Of a stretch of DNA of 64,000 bases, positions 14,853 through 23,738 are shown in pieces. Each line of letters starts with the position of its first letter. Within the stretch, counting starts at the first letter, position 1. The DNA is taken from positions 434,001 to 498,000 of the forward strand of contig CAWKGD010000006.1 of the NCBI GenBank assembly GCA_963849105.1, read 5' to 3'. Under the pieces are notes generated by a model. The model ran no database searches and was not told the origin of the DNA. It saw nothing but the letters and a program-made list of their open reading frames with translations. The position numbers and the translations under genes are program-made. Source of the DNA: CAVRXQ01 sp963849105. Lineage in GTDB: Bacteria; Actinomycetota; Acidimicrobiia; Acidimicrobiales; Bog-793.

Positions 14853-15838
14853 CAGGACACAGCGTCGAGAGCGCGCGGACTTCGGGCAGCGCTGCGCGCG
14901 CGAATGAGCGCACGACCTCCGAGATTGACGACCAGCGTCAGAATCAGGAGCACGAGAGCTAGCGCTATGACCGAGCTCGTTCCGAGTCCGGGACTGGACT
15001 CGGCGAATTCATTGATGATCGCCGAACCGAGCGTCGCGCCGGGCGCGATGAGCGAGTGGGGAATCGACGGATTGTTCCCGATCACCATCGCCACGGCGAT
15101 GCTCTCGCCGAGCGCTCTTCCAGTTGCAAGCGTGATCGCAGTCTGGATACCGGCGCGCGCTCCTGGCAGGACCGCCCTCCTCGTGACTTGCCACCGCGTC
15201 GCTCCGAGCGCGAGCGCCGCCTCTCGGTCGGCGGTCGGAACACTCGCGATTGCGGTTCGACTGAGGGCGACCATGGTCGGCAACGTCATCACCGCAAGGA
15301 CGACTGAGGCGAGGAGAACGCTCGGGCCGTACGCGACACCGCGGAAGAACCATCCGATCGCCGGAATTGAACGAAGAGATGGCTCAACGTCACGTGCAAA
15401 CACCGGTGAGAGCACGAGCAATCCCCAGAGTCCGACGACGATGCTCGGCACAGCGGCGAGAAGTTCAATTGCCGCAGAAAGCGGTGCGGCGATCCAACGT
15501 GGCGCGATCTCAGCAAGAGAGATCGCCGCGCCGAGTCCGATCGGAATAACGATCGCCAACGACAGAGCGGTGGTCACAACTGTTCCGACGACGAGGAGAC
15601 CCGCACCGTATGAGTTGGCAGCTGGGTTCCACGTGCCCGACCAGAGAAAGCCGATCCCTGAGTGAGCGAACGCCTGGCGAGAACTGAGGACGAGGCTGAG
15701 AACGAGAGCGATGAATAAGGCCGCGAAGAGCCCGACCGATCCTCGGATAGCCGCTGTGTAGCCGTTGCCGATCGACCACCTGCGGCGGGCGAGGGCGCGA
15801 CGCGTCTCGTCGCGAGTCGAGACCGAGGGCAACGTCAC
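14852..15838 (-). CDS. pstC: Phosphate ABC transporter permease PstC
   Basis: 328 aa, the partner permease of PstA. Six transmembrane segments follow a basic N-terminus. AVPSIVVGLWGLLVL and the EAA-loop REAALALGATRWQVTRRAVLPGA (contact with PstB) are clear. The periplasmic loop after the first helix (GFLWSGTWNPAANSYGAG) is the usual PstC insert. It lies 44 bp downstream of pstS on the same strand. Confidence 0.95.
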   Translation of the reverse strand: MTLPSVSTRDETRRALARRRWSIGNGYTAAIRGSVGLFAALFIALVLSLVLSSRQAFAHSGIGFLWSGTWNPAANSYGAGLLVVGTVVTTALSLAIVIPIGLGAAISLAEIAPRWIAAPLSAAIELLAAVPSIVVGLWGLLVLSPVFARDVEPSLRSIPAIGWFFRGVAYGPSVLLASVVLAVMTLPTMVALSRTAIASVPTADREAALALGATRWQVTRRAVLPGARAGIQTAITLATGRALGESIAVAMVIGNNPSIPHSLIAPGATLGSAIINEFAESSPGLGTSSVIALALVLLILTLVVNLGGRALIRARSAARSPRALDAVS

Positions 15839-15882
15839 CGCGAGGTTGCGTCCGGATTCCGCGAGGTCAAGGAGCTGCCCGC

Positions 15883-17028
15883 TCAGCTCGCAAAGAGCGG
15901 TGTTCCCGAGGGGCCATCAAGCCGCTCGAGAGTCCGGATCGCAATTGTCGCGACGTTGCTGGGCAACGGCGCGTAGCCGAGCTTGCCGGCGAGTTTTTGG
16001 CCTTGGGTCACGATGTAATAGAAGAGCTTGCCGAGCGCGATTCCGGTGGCGGCGTTCGGCTGCACGCGGAGGATGAGGGTCCAGCTGAAGTTCGCGATCG
16101 GGTACGTCGCCGCTCCCGGCTCGTAAATGATCGACGCGTTGAAGGGGCTGAGCTTGTCGTTGTGTGCGCCAGCCGCGGCGATCGAAACCTCGGACGGGGT
16201 GACGAAGTCACCGGCGCGATTCTTGATTGCCGCGCACGTGAATCCCGATTCGATGGCGTAGGAGTACTCCAGGTACCCGATCGCCCCCGGCGTTTGTCTG
16301 ATGTACGTCGCGACACCCGTGTTCAATTGCTCACCGATGCCCACCTTTGGTAGCGGCCACGACCGTGAAGGGGTCGTCGTATTGAGCGCAGCCGCCCACG
16401 CCGGTGCGGTCTTGAAGAGATACTCGCCGAGGTCGTAGCTCGGACCCGAAGAATCCGCCCGATGGACGGGGATGATCCGCAGGTTCGGCAGATCCGAGAT
16501 GCCCGTGACGGCCGCGATCTGCGGACTGTCCCAGTTCGTGATCGATCCGTCGAAGATGCCGGCGAGGGTGGGGCCGTCGAGGTCCAGGCGCTTCGTTACC
16601 CCGGGCAGGTTGAAACTGATCGCTACCCCTCCGAGGTCAACTGGCACCTGCAGGATGGCCGGATCGTGCGCTTGGCCCAGCTGGAGCTCGTTCATCGGAA
16701 TCTCGGAGTCGCCGAAGTTCACGGTCTCTTGCTGGATGTCGCTGACGCCGACGCTGCTCCCTGCTGGGTTGTAGTTGATCGTCGTCTTCGGGTTCTTGTG
16801 CTGGTAGTCGTAGAAAACAGGTGAGAAGAAGGGCTCGATTGAGTTCGCACCGGCGCCGTCAAGCGTCACGGCGGCCTTCGTCACCGTGTCGGTCTTGACG
16901 GAGAGAACGCCCCCTACAGGTCTACGGTCGGTTCGTACCCCAGCTGCACCGACGGAAATGGCAAACACGAGCGACGACGCGAGGACAGCGACCACGGCGG
17001 ATGCGACGAGACGACGACGACGGAACAC
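15883..17028 (-). CDS. pstS: Phosphate ABC transporter substrate-binding protein PstS
   Basis: 381 aa, the secreted phosphate-binding subunit of pstSCAB. Signal peptide MFRRRRLVASAVVAV...; no lipobox Cys is obvious. Phosphate-binding motifs are LDGAGANSIEPFF, PAGSSVGVSDIQ and HRADSSGPSYDLGEY; the last has Pro where GT is common. The start is GTG 17028 behind a near-perfect ribosome site, AGGAGGAAAA at 17029-17038. It is clearly different from the orphan PstS-like protein of the arsenic island. The operon is probably induced by phosphate starvation. Confidence 0.93.
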   Translation of the reverse strand: MFRRRRLVASAVVAVLASSLVFAISVGAAGVRTDRRPVGGVLSVKTDTVTKAAVTLDGAGANSIEPFFSPVFYDYQHKNPKTTINYNPAGSSVGVSDIQQETVNFGDSEIPMNELQLGQAHDPAILQVPVDLGGVAISFNLPGVTKRLDLDGPTLAGIFDGSITNWDSPQIAAVTGISDLPNLRIIPVHRADSSGPSYDLGEYLFKTAPAWAAALNTTTPSRSWPLPKVGIGEQLNTGVATYIRQTPGAIGYLEYSYAIESGFTCAAIKNRAGDFVTPSEVSIAAAGAHNDKLSPFNASIIYEPGAATYPIANFSWTLILRVQPNAATGIALGKLFYYIVTQGQKLAGKLGYAPLPSNVATIAIRTLERLDGPSGTPLFAS

Positions 17029-17381
17029 TTTTCCTCCTGTGCGAACGGCGGACCAGGACCCACACCAGAACTATGTCTACTATATAAGTAGATTTAGTGG
17101 AGAGTTGCTCGAAGTCCATTGGCGCCCGAGTACTCGCCTTCAACAAGCGCAGTGGTGCCGACTCAATGCCGAAAGTCTCAGCCTGTTAAAAGGCGGCTGA
17201 CCCACGGCCAGAGCGCGACATCGCGCGACTCTGCCTCGCATTGATGCCTTTAGCGCGCTCGAAGGTTCGAGGCGGTGCGACACTGTCGGACGTGCCGACT
17301 TCGAGTGCTGATCGCTCGCTTCGGACAATCGACCCTAAGAGCGCGTCGAAGATCTCATCGTCCACCTCGCGAGGCGCGCCG
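17029..17381. promoter_or_regulatory. Intergenic region with pstS control element
   Basis: 353 bp between divergent pstS and the serine hydrolase gene. On the pstS side it holds the strong ribosome site (17029-17038) and, 48 bp upstream of the start, the dyad TCTACTATATAAGTAGA (17076-17092; 6-bp arms around ATATA). The dyad could be an operator or the -10 region of the pst promoter. No gene is seen. The open frame on the hydrolase side reaches back to 17241, but the stretch before 17382 has no domain. Confidence 0.45.
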
Positions 17382-18791
17382 ATGAGACGGCGTCTTCGCA
17401 CCTGCGCGGGTTTGGGGTCGTTCGTGCTCGTGTCTTCCGCTATATCAGTGATCGCGCTTCGTGTGCCCCCTGTGTTGTCCGCGCGCTTTGGCGGAGGCAA
17501 GGGCACCGGATCCGAATCGCTCGAGTGGGCCCTCCCACAGTCCGCAGTCGGGCGACAGCTCAGTTGGCTCGTGACTGCCGCAGATCACCCCCCAATTCCT
17601 GCCGCTGCCGTCCGCCGCCACTTCGACGCGAAGTTTCTTGACGCGGTTAGCCCAGCGACGCTCAACCGCGCGATCCCATCCGTACATGCCGCGGGAAGGT
17701 GGCGCATCGTCGCCCTCGACGCGAGCACGTCACCGGATTTCCTGGCGGCCGACGTCGTTTCCGGTAGCGTTCGGATCGGAGTCGAGATCGGCGTCGATCA
17801 TTCTGGGCTGATCGAACTGCTGTATTTCCAGCCAGCAACGGCCCTGCCCAGGTCCCCTTCGACCTGGACCGCTGTCGATCGCGAGGCGAGTTCCCTCGCG
17901 CCAGACGTCGGCTTCGAAGCGGCGACGATTGACCGCAGCGGCCAATGCGGTTCCGTCAACGCGATCGCTCCCGACACGCAACGCCCCCTCGGCTCGATGT
18001 TCAAGTTGTTCGTCCTCGGCGCCATTGCGAACGGCGTCAAGGCTGGAAAGATCAATTGGAGCGAGTCGGTGCCTTTGACGAGCTCAGAACGCAGCCTCCC
18101 GAGCGGTCTTTTCCAAGTCGATCCGATCGGGACTCGCTACTCGGTCGACGAAGTTGCGCAGCAGATGATTGCGAGCAGTGACAACACCGCAGCCGACATG
18201 CTGTTGGCGTTGGCTGGGCGGCAAGCGGTCGAGTCGCAAACGCACCAGTGGATGGAGGATTCTGCGTCCGACTTCCCGTTCCTCACGCCACGTGAGTTCT
18301 TCGTGCTCAAGTTCGACCGGTTCCCGGCACTTGCGAACCACTACCTGTCGCTCGACCCCGGCGCGCGTCTCGAGTACCTCGACAACGTCATCGATAACAT
18401 GCCGATCTCTCAAGTCTCCGTGACGAATTCCGCGCTCGCATCACCGAGGGCGATCGACTCGATCGAGTGGTTTGCGTCACCGTCCGACATTTGCCGCGCA
18501 TTCGCCGGCTTGTACTCGTTCTCGAGGTTGAAGGTTCTCGCACCTCTCGGCGATGCGTTGTCGTTGAACGACGGCGGCCTTCGACTCCCGGACGACCGCT
18601 GGAACACTGTCTGGTTTAAGGGCGGATCCGAGACGGGTGTTCTGACCCTCGGCTATCTCGCGCGGCGATCTGATGGCCGGGTTGCCGTCGTCGTACTCGA
18701 ACTCTCCGATCCCCGTGCCGCACTCGCCGAGAGCACGCTGGCGCCGCGCGCTCTCGCCGTGGTCCGCGGCGCGTTCTCCCTGCTCTCTTGA
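17382..18791 (+). CDS. Secreted class-A-beta-lactamase-like serine hydrolase
   Basis: 469 aa. A signal or anchor segment lies at about residues 8-26. The penicillin-interacting fold follows an N-terminal domain (about 40-160) of unknown type. Active-site elements: SMFK with S205/K208, SSDN with S266, and FKGGSETG with K413 where class A enzymes have KTG. Probably a D,D-peptidase-like or beta-lactamase-like enzyme outside the membrane. The E166-loop motif is not evident, so beta-lactamase activity is uncertain. Start ATG 17382 was chosen for the signal peptide; an open extension to 17241 has no features. It overlaps the DUF3048 gene by 4 nt (TTGA), suggesting joint work on the cell envelope. 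Confidence 0.8.
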   Translation: MRRRLRTCAGLGSFVLVSSAISVIALRVPPVLSARFGGGKGTGSESLEWALPQSAVGRQLSWLVTAADHPPIPAAAVRRHFDAKFLDAVSPATLNRAIPSVHAAGRWRIVALDASTSPDFLAADVVSGSVRIGVEIGVDHSGLIELLYFQPATALPRSPSTWTAVDREASSLAPDVGFEAATIDRSGQCGSVNAIAPDTQRPLGSMFKLFVLGAIANGVKAGKINWSESVPLTSSERSLPSGLFQVDPIGTRYSVDEVAQQMIASSDNTAADMLLALAGRQAVESQTHQWMEDSASDFPFLTPREFFVLKFDRFPALANHYLSLDPGARLEYLDNVIDNMPISQVSVTNSALASPRAIDSIEWFASPSDICRAFAGLYSFSRLKVLAPLGDALSLNDGGLRLPDDRWNTVWFKGGSETGVLTLGYLARRSDGRVAVVVLELSDPRAALAESTLAPRALAVVRGAFSLLS

Positions 18792-19954
18792 GTCGCGGTG
18801 CGGCCCGCGCACCCGGCGAGCGCAAGCCCGACCTTAAATATCAGATGCCACTCGGCTTCTTGCCACGCGAGCGCAAAAACATTGCCGTGTTGGCCGCCGT
18901 CTTGGTGACCGCGATTGGGGCGGCTCTCGCGGTGGGGCTCGCGGGAGGCGAGCATGCGCCATCTGCTGCACCGACGACGACGACACCGGCCCCGACCACC
19001 TCGACGAGTCCCCCGACGACGACTACTGCTCCTCCGGCCGTCGCCGCGGACCGATGTCCCCTCACCGATCTTCCGGCACCGCACGGCGTGCCGCGTCGCC
19101 CCGCGCTGGCAATCAAGATCGGCAATGAGCCTGACGGCGCTCGCCCACAGAGCGGGCTGAATGAGGCCGACATCGTCTTTGACACGCCGGCCGAGGGATT
19201 CATCATGCGCTACATCGCCGTCTATCAGTGCAACAACGCGGCGAGCATCGGGCCGACGAGATCCGTGCGCTGGCTCGACTGGCACCTCGTCCGTGAGTTC
19301 CACCACGCGATCCTTGCCTTCGCGGGTGGGATCAACCCCAACGTCGATCGTGTCGAATCGTTCACCTGGTTGAGCGCGGCGGACTTGCTCGAGAACGCCG
19401 CCGGCGCGGGTGTGCGCATCTCCAGCCGTGTGCCTCCGGACAACCTTTACACGAGTAGCGCTGTCTTGTACCGGATGTTTCCCAAACGCAGAACTCCGCC
19501 GAAGCCGGTGTTCCGTTTCTCGACGAACGTTCCCGCGGGCTCAGAGCCGATTCATGGATACTGGATCGATTTCTCATACGGAACTGACGTGATCTGGAAA
19601 TGGGACACCCAGCTCCATATGTGGCTGCACACCTACAGCGGGGTCCCCGACATCGACGCGCTCACCGGGGGGCCCGTGACGGCGCGCAACGTCGTCGTCC
19701 TCGTCGTCGACTACCGATTCGGGCCGTACATCGAGAGCCTTGGTGGGTCCGGCGACGTCGAGAGCCAGACCGTCGGTGGGGGCGTCGGCTACGTCTTGCG
19801 GAACGGTCGGGCCATCAAGATCTTCTGGTACCGAAAGGATCTCGTTGACCCGTTCTCGTTCTTCCACGGCAAACACGAACTCGTGCCGCTTTCACCGGGT
19901 CGTACCTGGGTGGAAATCGTTCCCGTACGCACTCCCATGGGCATCATCCGTTGA
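18788..19954 (+). CDS. DUF3048 (YerB-like) exported protein
   Basis: Up to 388 aa. A single transmembrane or signal segment (IAVLAAVLVTAIGAALAVGL) is followed by a Thr/Pro-rich linker and a DUF3048 domain (about residues 90-385). The diagnostic pattern RPALAIKIGNEPDGARPQSG, then NEADIVFDTPAEG, then IGPTRSVRWLD is clear, and the second half holds FRFSTNVPAG and GRAIKIFWYRK. The family (Bacillus YerB) is exported, and its function is unknown. TTG 18788 overlaps the hydrolase stop by 4 nt; ATG 18845 (MPLGFLPRERKN) is an equally good start. Its neighbour suggests a cell-wall role. Confidence 0.85.
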   Translation: MSRGAARAPGERKPDLKYQMPLGFLPRERKNIAVLAAVLVTAIGAALAVGLAGGEHAPSAAPTTTTPAPTTSTSPPTTTTAPPAVAADRCPLTDLPAPHGVPRRPALAIKIGNEPDGARPQSGLNEADIVFDTPAEGFIMRYIAVYQCNNAASIGPTRSVRWLDWHLVREFHHAILAFAGGINPNVDRVESFTWLSAADLLENAAGAGVRISSRVPPDNLYTSSAVLYRMFPKRRTPPKPVFRFSTNVPAGSEPIHGYWIDFSYGTDVIWKWDTQLHMWLHTYSGVPDIDALTGGPVTARNVVVLVVDYRFGPYIESLGGSGDVESQTVGGGVGYVLRNGRAIKIFWYRKDLVDPFSFFHGKHELVPLSPGRTWVEIVPVRTPMGIIR

Positions 19955-19999
19955 GGTCACCCATACGCGGGTGGGCGCCGCGCATGGAATCGTTGAGAG

Positions 20000-20599
20000 A
20001 TGGACTTCCGAGAGATTCTTCATTCGCGACGCATGGTCCGACATTTCACCAACGACCGCCTCGAAGACGACGTCGTCGAGCGGATTGTCAGCTCGGGACT
20101 GCACGCGCCTTCGGCGGGTTACAGCCAAGGGTCTTCTCTGCTCGTGCTTCGATCGGATGAGGCGCGGCAACGGCTGCGGGCGACGTACTCCGGCACGGAT
20201 GGCGGTTGGTCGCCGTCAGTTGTCGCGGGAGTCTTCAATGCACCTCTTTTCATCGTCGTCCTCACTTCGAAAGACGCCTACCTGGATCGATATGCCGAAT
20301 CGGACAAGGCTCGATCGGGCCTTCAAGACGCAGAGTGGCCTGTTCCCTATTGGTACGTCGACGCGGGGTGCGTCGCGATGCTGCTGCTGCTCTCGGCGAT
20401 CGACGAGGGACTTGGGGCCCTTTTGTTCGGGATGCGAGCAGAGGACATACCGACGTTCCGCCGGGCGTTTGGTGTGCCTGACATCATTGATTTTGTCGGA
20501 TGCGTCGCGATTGGGCACCCGGACCCGACTGCACCGCGCAGAGATCTTCGGGACCGGCGGCGGCCGACGGACCAACTCGTTCACCGAGAGCGGTGGTGA
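20000..20599 (+). CDS. Nitroreductase family protein
   Basis: 199 aa, a flavin-dependent oxidoreductase of the NfsA/FrxA class. The N-terminal FMN contact segment ILHSRRMVRHFTNDRL and the HAPSAGYSQGSSLLVL motif are typical. DAGCVAMLLLLSAIDEGLGALLFGM is the usual helix with the Gly pair lining FMN. It probably reduces a nitro or quinone compound with NAD(P)H, possibly F420 in this phylum; the natural substrate is unknown. It is followed 9 nt later by a GNAT gene. Confidence 0.85.
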   Translation: MDFREILHSRRMVRHFTNDRLEDDVVERIVSSGLHAPSAGYSQGSSLLVLRSDEARQRLRATYSGTDGGWSPSVVAGVFNAPLFIVVLTSKDAYLDRYAESDKARSGLQDAEWPVPYWYVDAGCVAMLLLLSAIDEGLGALLFGMRAEDIPTFRRAFGVPDIIDFVGCVAIGHPDPTAPRRDLRDRRRPTDQLVHRERW

Positions 20600-20608
20600 G
20601 CAGCAACC

Positions 20609-21127
20609 ATGGGTCCATTCGAAGGTGACGAGGCGGAATCCGCGGGACTACGCACGCGACGCTGCCAGCTTGTTCCGGTCTCAGTTTCTCTCGCCCACGC
20701 GATCCTTTCGGGCGACATCGAGAAACTTCATCCTGGCGACGGATGGCCGCACGCGGACACCTCGGTGGGAGTCTCGGGCGTGCTCAAAACCGCACCCGCA
20801 GAGGTATGGCTCATCCGGTTCGCGGGGCGGACGATCGGCGATTGCGGTACCCATGGACCCGCTGATGAAAGCGGAAGCGTCGAGATCGGCTACGGGCTGG
20901 CGGCGCCGTATCGCGGACGTGGCTTGGCCACGGAGGCGGTGGCCGCGCTAACAGAGTCGTTGGCTGGCCGGCCCGGAGTGAAGAGGGTGCTCGCGACGAC
21001 CGCTCCGGACAATGTCGCGAGTTGGCGGGTGCTCGCGAAGGTTGGATTTCGTCGGGCGCGATCGACTCCCTCGCTCTTCGAATACGAGTTCCCCGTCGGA
21101 GATGATGCACGACCCGTCGCGGATTGA
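20609..21127 (+). CDS. GNAT family N-acetyltransferase
   Basis: 172 aa with a RimJ/RimL-like GNAT fold. The acetyl-CoA pyrophosphate loop is GYGLAAPYRGRGLATEAV (about residues 93-110), followed by ATTAPDNVASWRVLAKVGF, a standard motif B. The target amine cannot be predicted. It lies 9 nt after the nitroreductase gene and is probably co-transcribed. Confidence 0.85.
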   Translation: MGPFEGDEAESAGLRTRRCQLVPVSVSLAHAILSGDIEKLHPGDGWPHADTSVGVSGVLKTAPAEVWLIRFAGRTIGDCGTHGPADESGSVEIGYGLAAPYRGRGLATEAVAALTESLAGRPGVKRVLATTAPDNVASWRVLAKVGFRRARSTPSLFEYEFPVGDDARPVAD

Positions 21128-21220
21128 CACTCTCGTTCGTGTGCTGCGACGCTCGTAGTCGACGCTGACAAAGAGTCCACCTCACTCGGGCGGCACGGTC
21201 GGTGAGCAGGAGGAGATGCG

Positions 21221-21988
21221 ATGGATCTCGACGGTTGCAGTGCGGTCGTGAGCGGCGGCGCCTCTGGACTCGGCGCTGGATCGGTTCGGCATCTTGCGGC
21301 GGCCGGCGTCCACTGCACAATTCTCGATGTCGACGAAGGGGCCGGTGCGTCGATCGAGGAGGGTTTCGGTTCGATGGTCTCCTTCGTCAAAGGGGACGTC
21401 ACAGAACCCGATTCCGTCCGCCGTGCCGTCCAGGAAGCGACTCTGCACGGGGTGCTACGTCTCGCGGTGAGCTGCGCGGGCATCGCGCGTGCTCGCCGAG
21501 TCATCAACCGCGAAGGAGTCCCGCACGATCCTGAAACGTTCGAGTCGGTGCTACGCGTGAACGTGTTCGGCACCTTCAACGTTATGACGATCGCCGCAGC
21601 CGAGATTGCGAAAACGTCGCCCCTCGACGACAACGTGCGTGGCCTCCTTATAAACACCGCGTCTGTCGCGGCGTACGAAGGGCAAACGGGCCAGATCGCC
21701 TACTCCGCGAGCAAGGGAGCGATCGTGGGAATGACCCTACCCGCGGCGCGTGATCTGTCCGTCGTTGGCATCCGCGTGATGACGATCGCTCCGGGTGTTT
21801 TTGAGACCCCGCTGCTCGCCGGGCTGCTGGGGGAAGCGAAAGCAGAGCTCGGTGCGTCAGTGCTCTTCCCAAAGCGACTCGGCAGCCCAGACGATTTCGG
21901 CAGGCTTGTGCGCTCGATCGCTGAGAACGACTACCTGAACGGTGAAGTCATCCGGCTCGACGGCGGCATCCGACTTCCTCCCAAATAA
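21221..21988 (+). CDS. Short-chain dehydrogenase (3-hydroxyacyl-CoA dehydrogenase type II-like)
   Basis: 255 aa, classical SDR. The cofactor motif is SGGASGLGAG (11-20) with acidic D36/D38 favouring NAD. The catalytic set is S148 in INTASV, Y161 and K165 in YSASKGA, with NVFGTF at 114-119. The order and the tail PGVFETPLL match HSD10-type 3-hydroxy-2-methylacyl-CoA dehydrogenases, which act in isoleucine and fatty-acid degradation. That assignment is inference but fits the acyl-CoA genes further on. ATG 21221 follows AGGAGGAG, a strong ribosome site. Confidence 0.85.
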   Translation: MDLDGCSAVVSGGASGLGAGSVRHLAAAGVHCTILDVDEGAGASIEEGFGSMVSFVKGDVTEPDSVRRAVQEATLHGVLRLAVSCAGIARARRVINREGVPHDPETFESVLRVNVFGTFNVMTIAAAEIAKTSPLDDNVRGLLINTASVAAYEGQTGQIAYSASKGAIVGMTLPAARDLSVVGIRVMTIAPGVFETPLLAGLLGEAKAELGASVLFPKRLGSPDDFGRLVRSIAENDYLNGEVIRLDGGIRLPPK

Positions 21989-22181
21989 CACGCTGGAGCG
22001 CGTCCCCGCGAGATAAGCGATCTCCAGTCTGAACGCGCAATGACAGTGGGCTTTGGTGGAGACGTCGTCGGGGTTTGGCAGCGAAAGACCTCGTAGACTC
22101 TGTCTGCACGATCGGTCGGGGCGCCGACGCCGTTCCGAGGACGAACGCTCGACGACCGAGATTCGCCGGCGAGGCGGCGTG

Positions 22182-23738
22182 ATGAGCGGACACGTATCGG
22201 CGGCGGATAACAGAGTGCGGCTTTTCGCGTCGAGATGGCGGCGCGTCGACGACGACACCAATCGGTCGCGCGCGCGCCTGGTGATCCTGGGGTCAGCCTC
22301 GATCGGGTTCGTCGGGTCGCTCCTCGTCGCGTTGGCCGCTCCTCGCCTCGTCGACGGAGGAGTCATCTCTTGGTGGTACTCGGTGTCATTTCCCTTCGGC
22401 GTGAACGGGAATCGCGCGGCCGAGTACCTGGGAATGGCGTTGTTGAGCGCGGCGTGGCTCGTGCTCGGTTACGCGATGAGGAACGGTGGTGTCGGGACGC
22501 GCAAGCAGATGTGGGCGGTCGCCATCGCTTGGGTCGTTCCGCTCGTGATAGCGCCCGCGGTGTTCAGCCGTGACATGTACAGCTATCTCGCTCAGGGCGC
22601 GATCCTTCACGTCGGTTTGGATCCGTACCACCACGGGCCGATCGTTCTGCAACACCTCGGGTACCGACAACTCGTCGATGCGGTATCGCCCTTCTGGTGG
22701 CGCACACCCGCTCCCTACGGGCCACTGTTCCTCGGCATCGTCAGCGTGATCGTCTCGGTGACGGGGTCGAAGCTTGTCGCCGGGGTGCTCGTCGTCCGCC
22801 TCCTCGCGGTCCTCGGAATGGCGCTCGTTGCGGTGTTCGCACCCCGTCTCGCGCGCCTGCTCGGCGCAGATCCGATTCGTTCGCTTTGGCTCGCTGCGAT
22901 GAGCCCGCTTGTCATGCTCGAGCTGGTGCTCGCTGGTCACAATGACGCGCTGATGGCGGGATTGATGGTCGCCGGAGTGACGCTCGCTATCGAGGGCCGT
23001 TATCGCACTGGCATCGTCCTGTGTGCCGTGGCGTCCGTCGTGAAGCTACCGGCACTCGTGGCCCTCGTCTTCCTCACGGTCGCTTGGATGCGATCGGAGC
23101 CGAGCAACGCTCGACGGGTACGGACCTTCGTAGAATCGGCGGCGCTTACAGTGCTCGTGATCGGCGGCATCAGTGCCGCGACCGGCGTCGGGCTTGGCTG
23201 GCTGTCGTCTGCGGTTCTCACCGTTCCCGGCAAGGTGCACCTCGCGATCACACCGGTGACTCAGCTCGGCTGGACGATCGGTCCCGTGCTGCGCGCGCTC
23301 GGGGCACACGTGAGCGATCGTGGCGTCGCGTCCGGATTCGGCGTCGCCGCGGATGTCGGTCTTCTCATCCTCGGCGCACTGCTGCTCTATCGGACGACGA
23401 AGACCAATGTCGTCGTCCAGCTCGGTGTGTTCTTCGTGTTCATCGCACTCTTCGGCCCTGCTGCCTGGCCGTGGTACTTCATCTGGGGTCTCGCGCTTCT
23501 CGCGTGCGACGCTCGCGCGCAGGCGTCGACGCCCCTCGCGGGGTTGATCGTCGTTTCGGTGTTCCTCATCAAGCCGGATGGAATCCTCGCCGTGCCCGTC
23601 GGCGCGTCGCCAATCGCTCTCGCGGCTTATCTCGTGCTCGCCGGGGTGCTGATCGTCCGGTCTCGGAAGGTTCGCGGCGACTCAGATCGTCGCGAAAAGA
23701 AGAACGAGGTGTTCGCGGTCGCGGGCGAGACGCGGTGA
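22182..23738 (+). CDS. Polyprenol-phosphate-mannose-dependent mannosyltransferase, MptB-like
   Basis: 518 aa, a polytopic membrane protein with about 12-13 helices and GT-C architecture. The segment SRDMYSYLAQGAILHVGLDPY (cut here at its ends; near residue 130) is the hallmark of the MptB family, whose members extend alpha-1,6-mannan chains of lipoglycans. NDALMAGLMVAG and AWPWYFIWGLALL are further family-like stretches. The start is ATG 22182; GTG 22179 is also possible. The stop overlaps the GTG of the next glycosyltransferase by 4 nt. It suggests lipomannan-type glycan synthesis in the envelope. Confidence 0.8.
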   Translation: MSGHVSAADNRVRLFASRWRRVDDDTNRSRARLVILGSASIGFVGSLLVALAAPRLVDGGVISWWYSVSFPFGVNGNRAAEYLGMALLSAAWLVLGYAMRNGGVGTRKQMWAVAIAWVVPLVIAPAVFSRDMYSYLAQGAILHVGLDPYHHGPIVLQHLGYRQLVDAVSPFWWRTPAPYGPLFLGIVSVIVSVTGSKLVAGVLVVRLLAVLGMALVAVFAPRLARLLGADPIRSLWLAAMSPLVMLELVLAGHNDALMAGLMVAGVTLAIEGRYRTGIVLCAVASVVKLPALVALVFLTVAWMRSEPSNARRVRTFVESAALTVLVIGGISAATGVGLGWLSSAVLTVPGKVHLAITPVTQLGWTIGPVLRALGAHVSDRGVASGFGVAADVGLLILGALLLYRTTKTNVVVQLGVFFVFIALFGPAAWPWYFIWGLALLACDARAQASTPLAGLIVVSVFLIKPDGILAVPVGASPIALAAYLVLAGVLIVRSRKVRGDSDRREKKNEVFAVAGETR

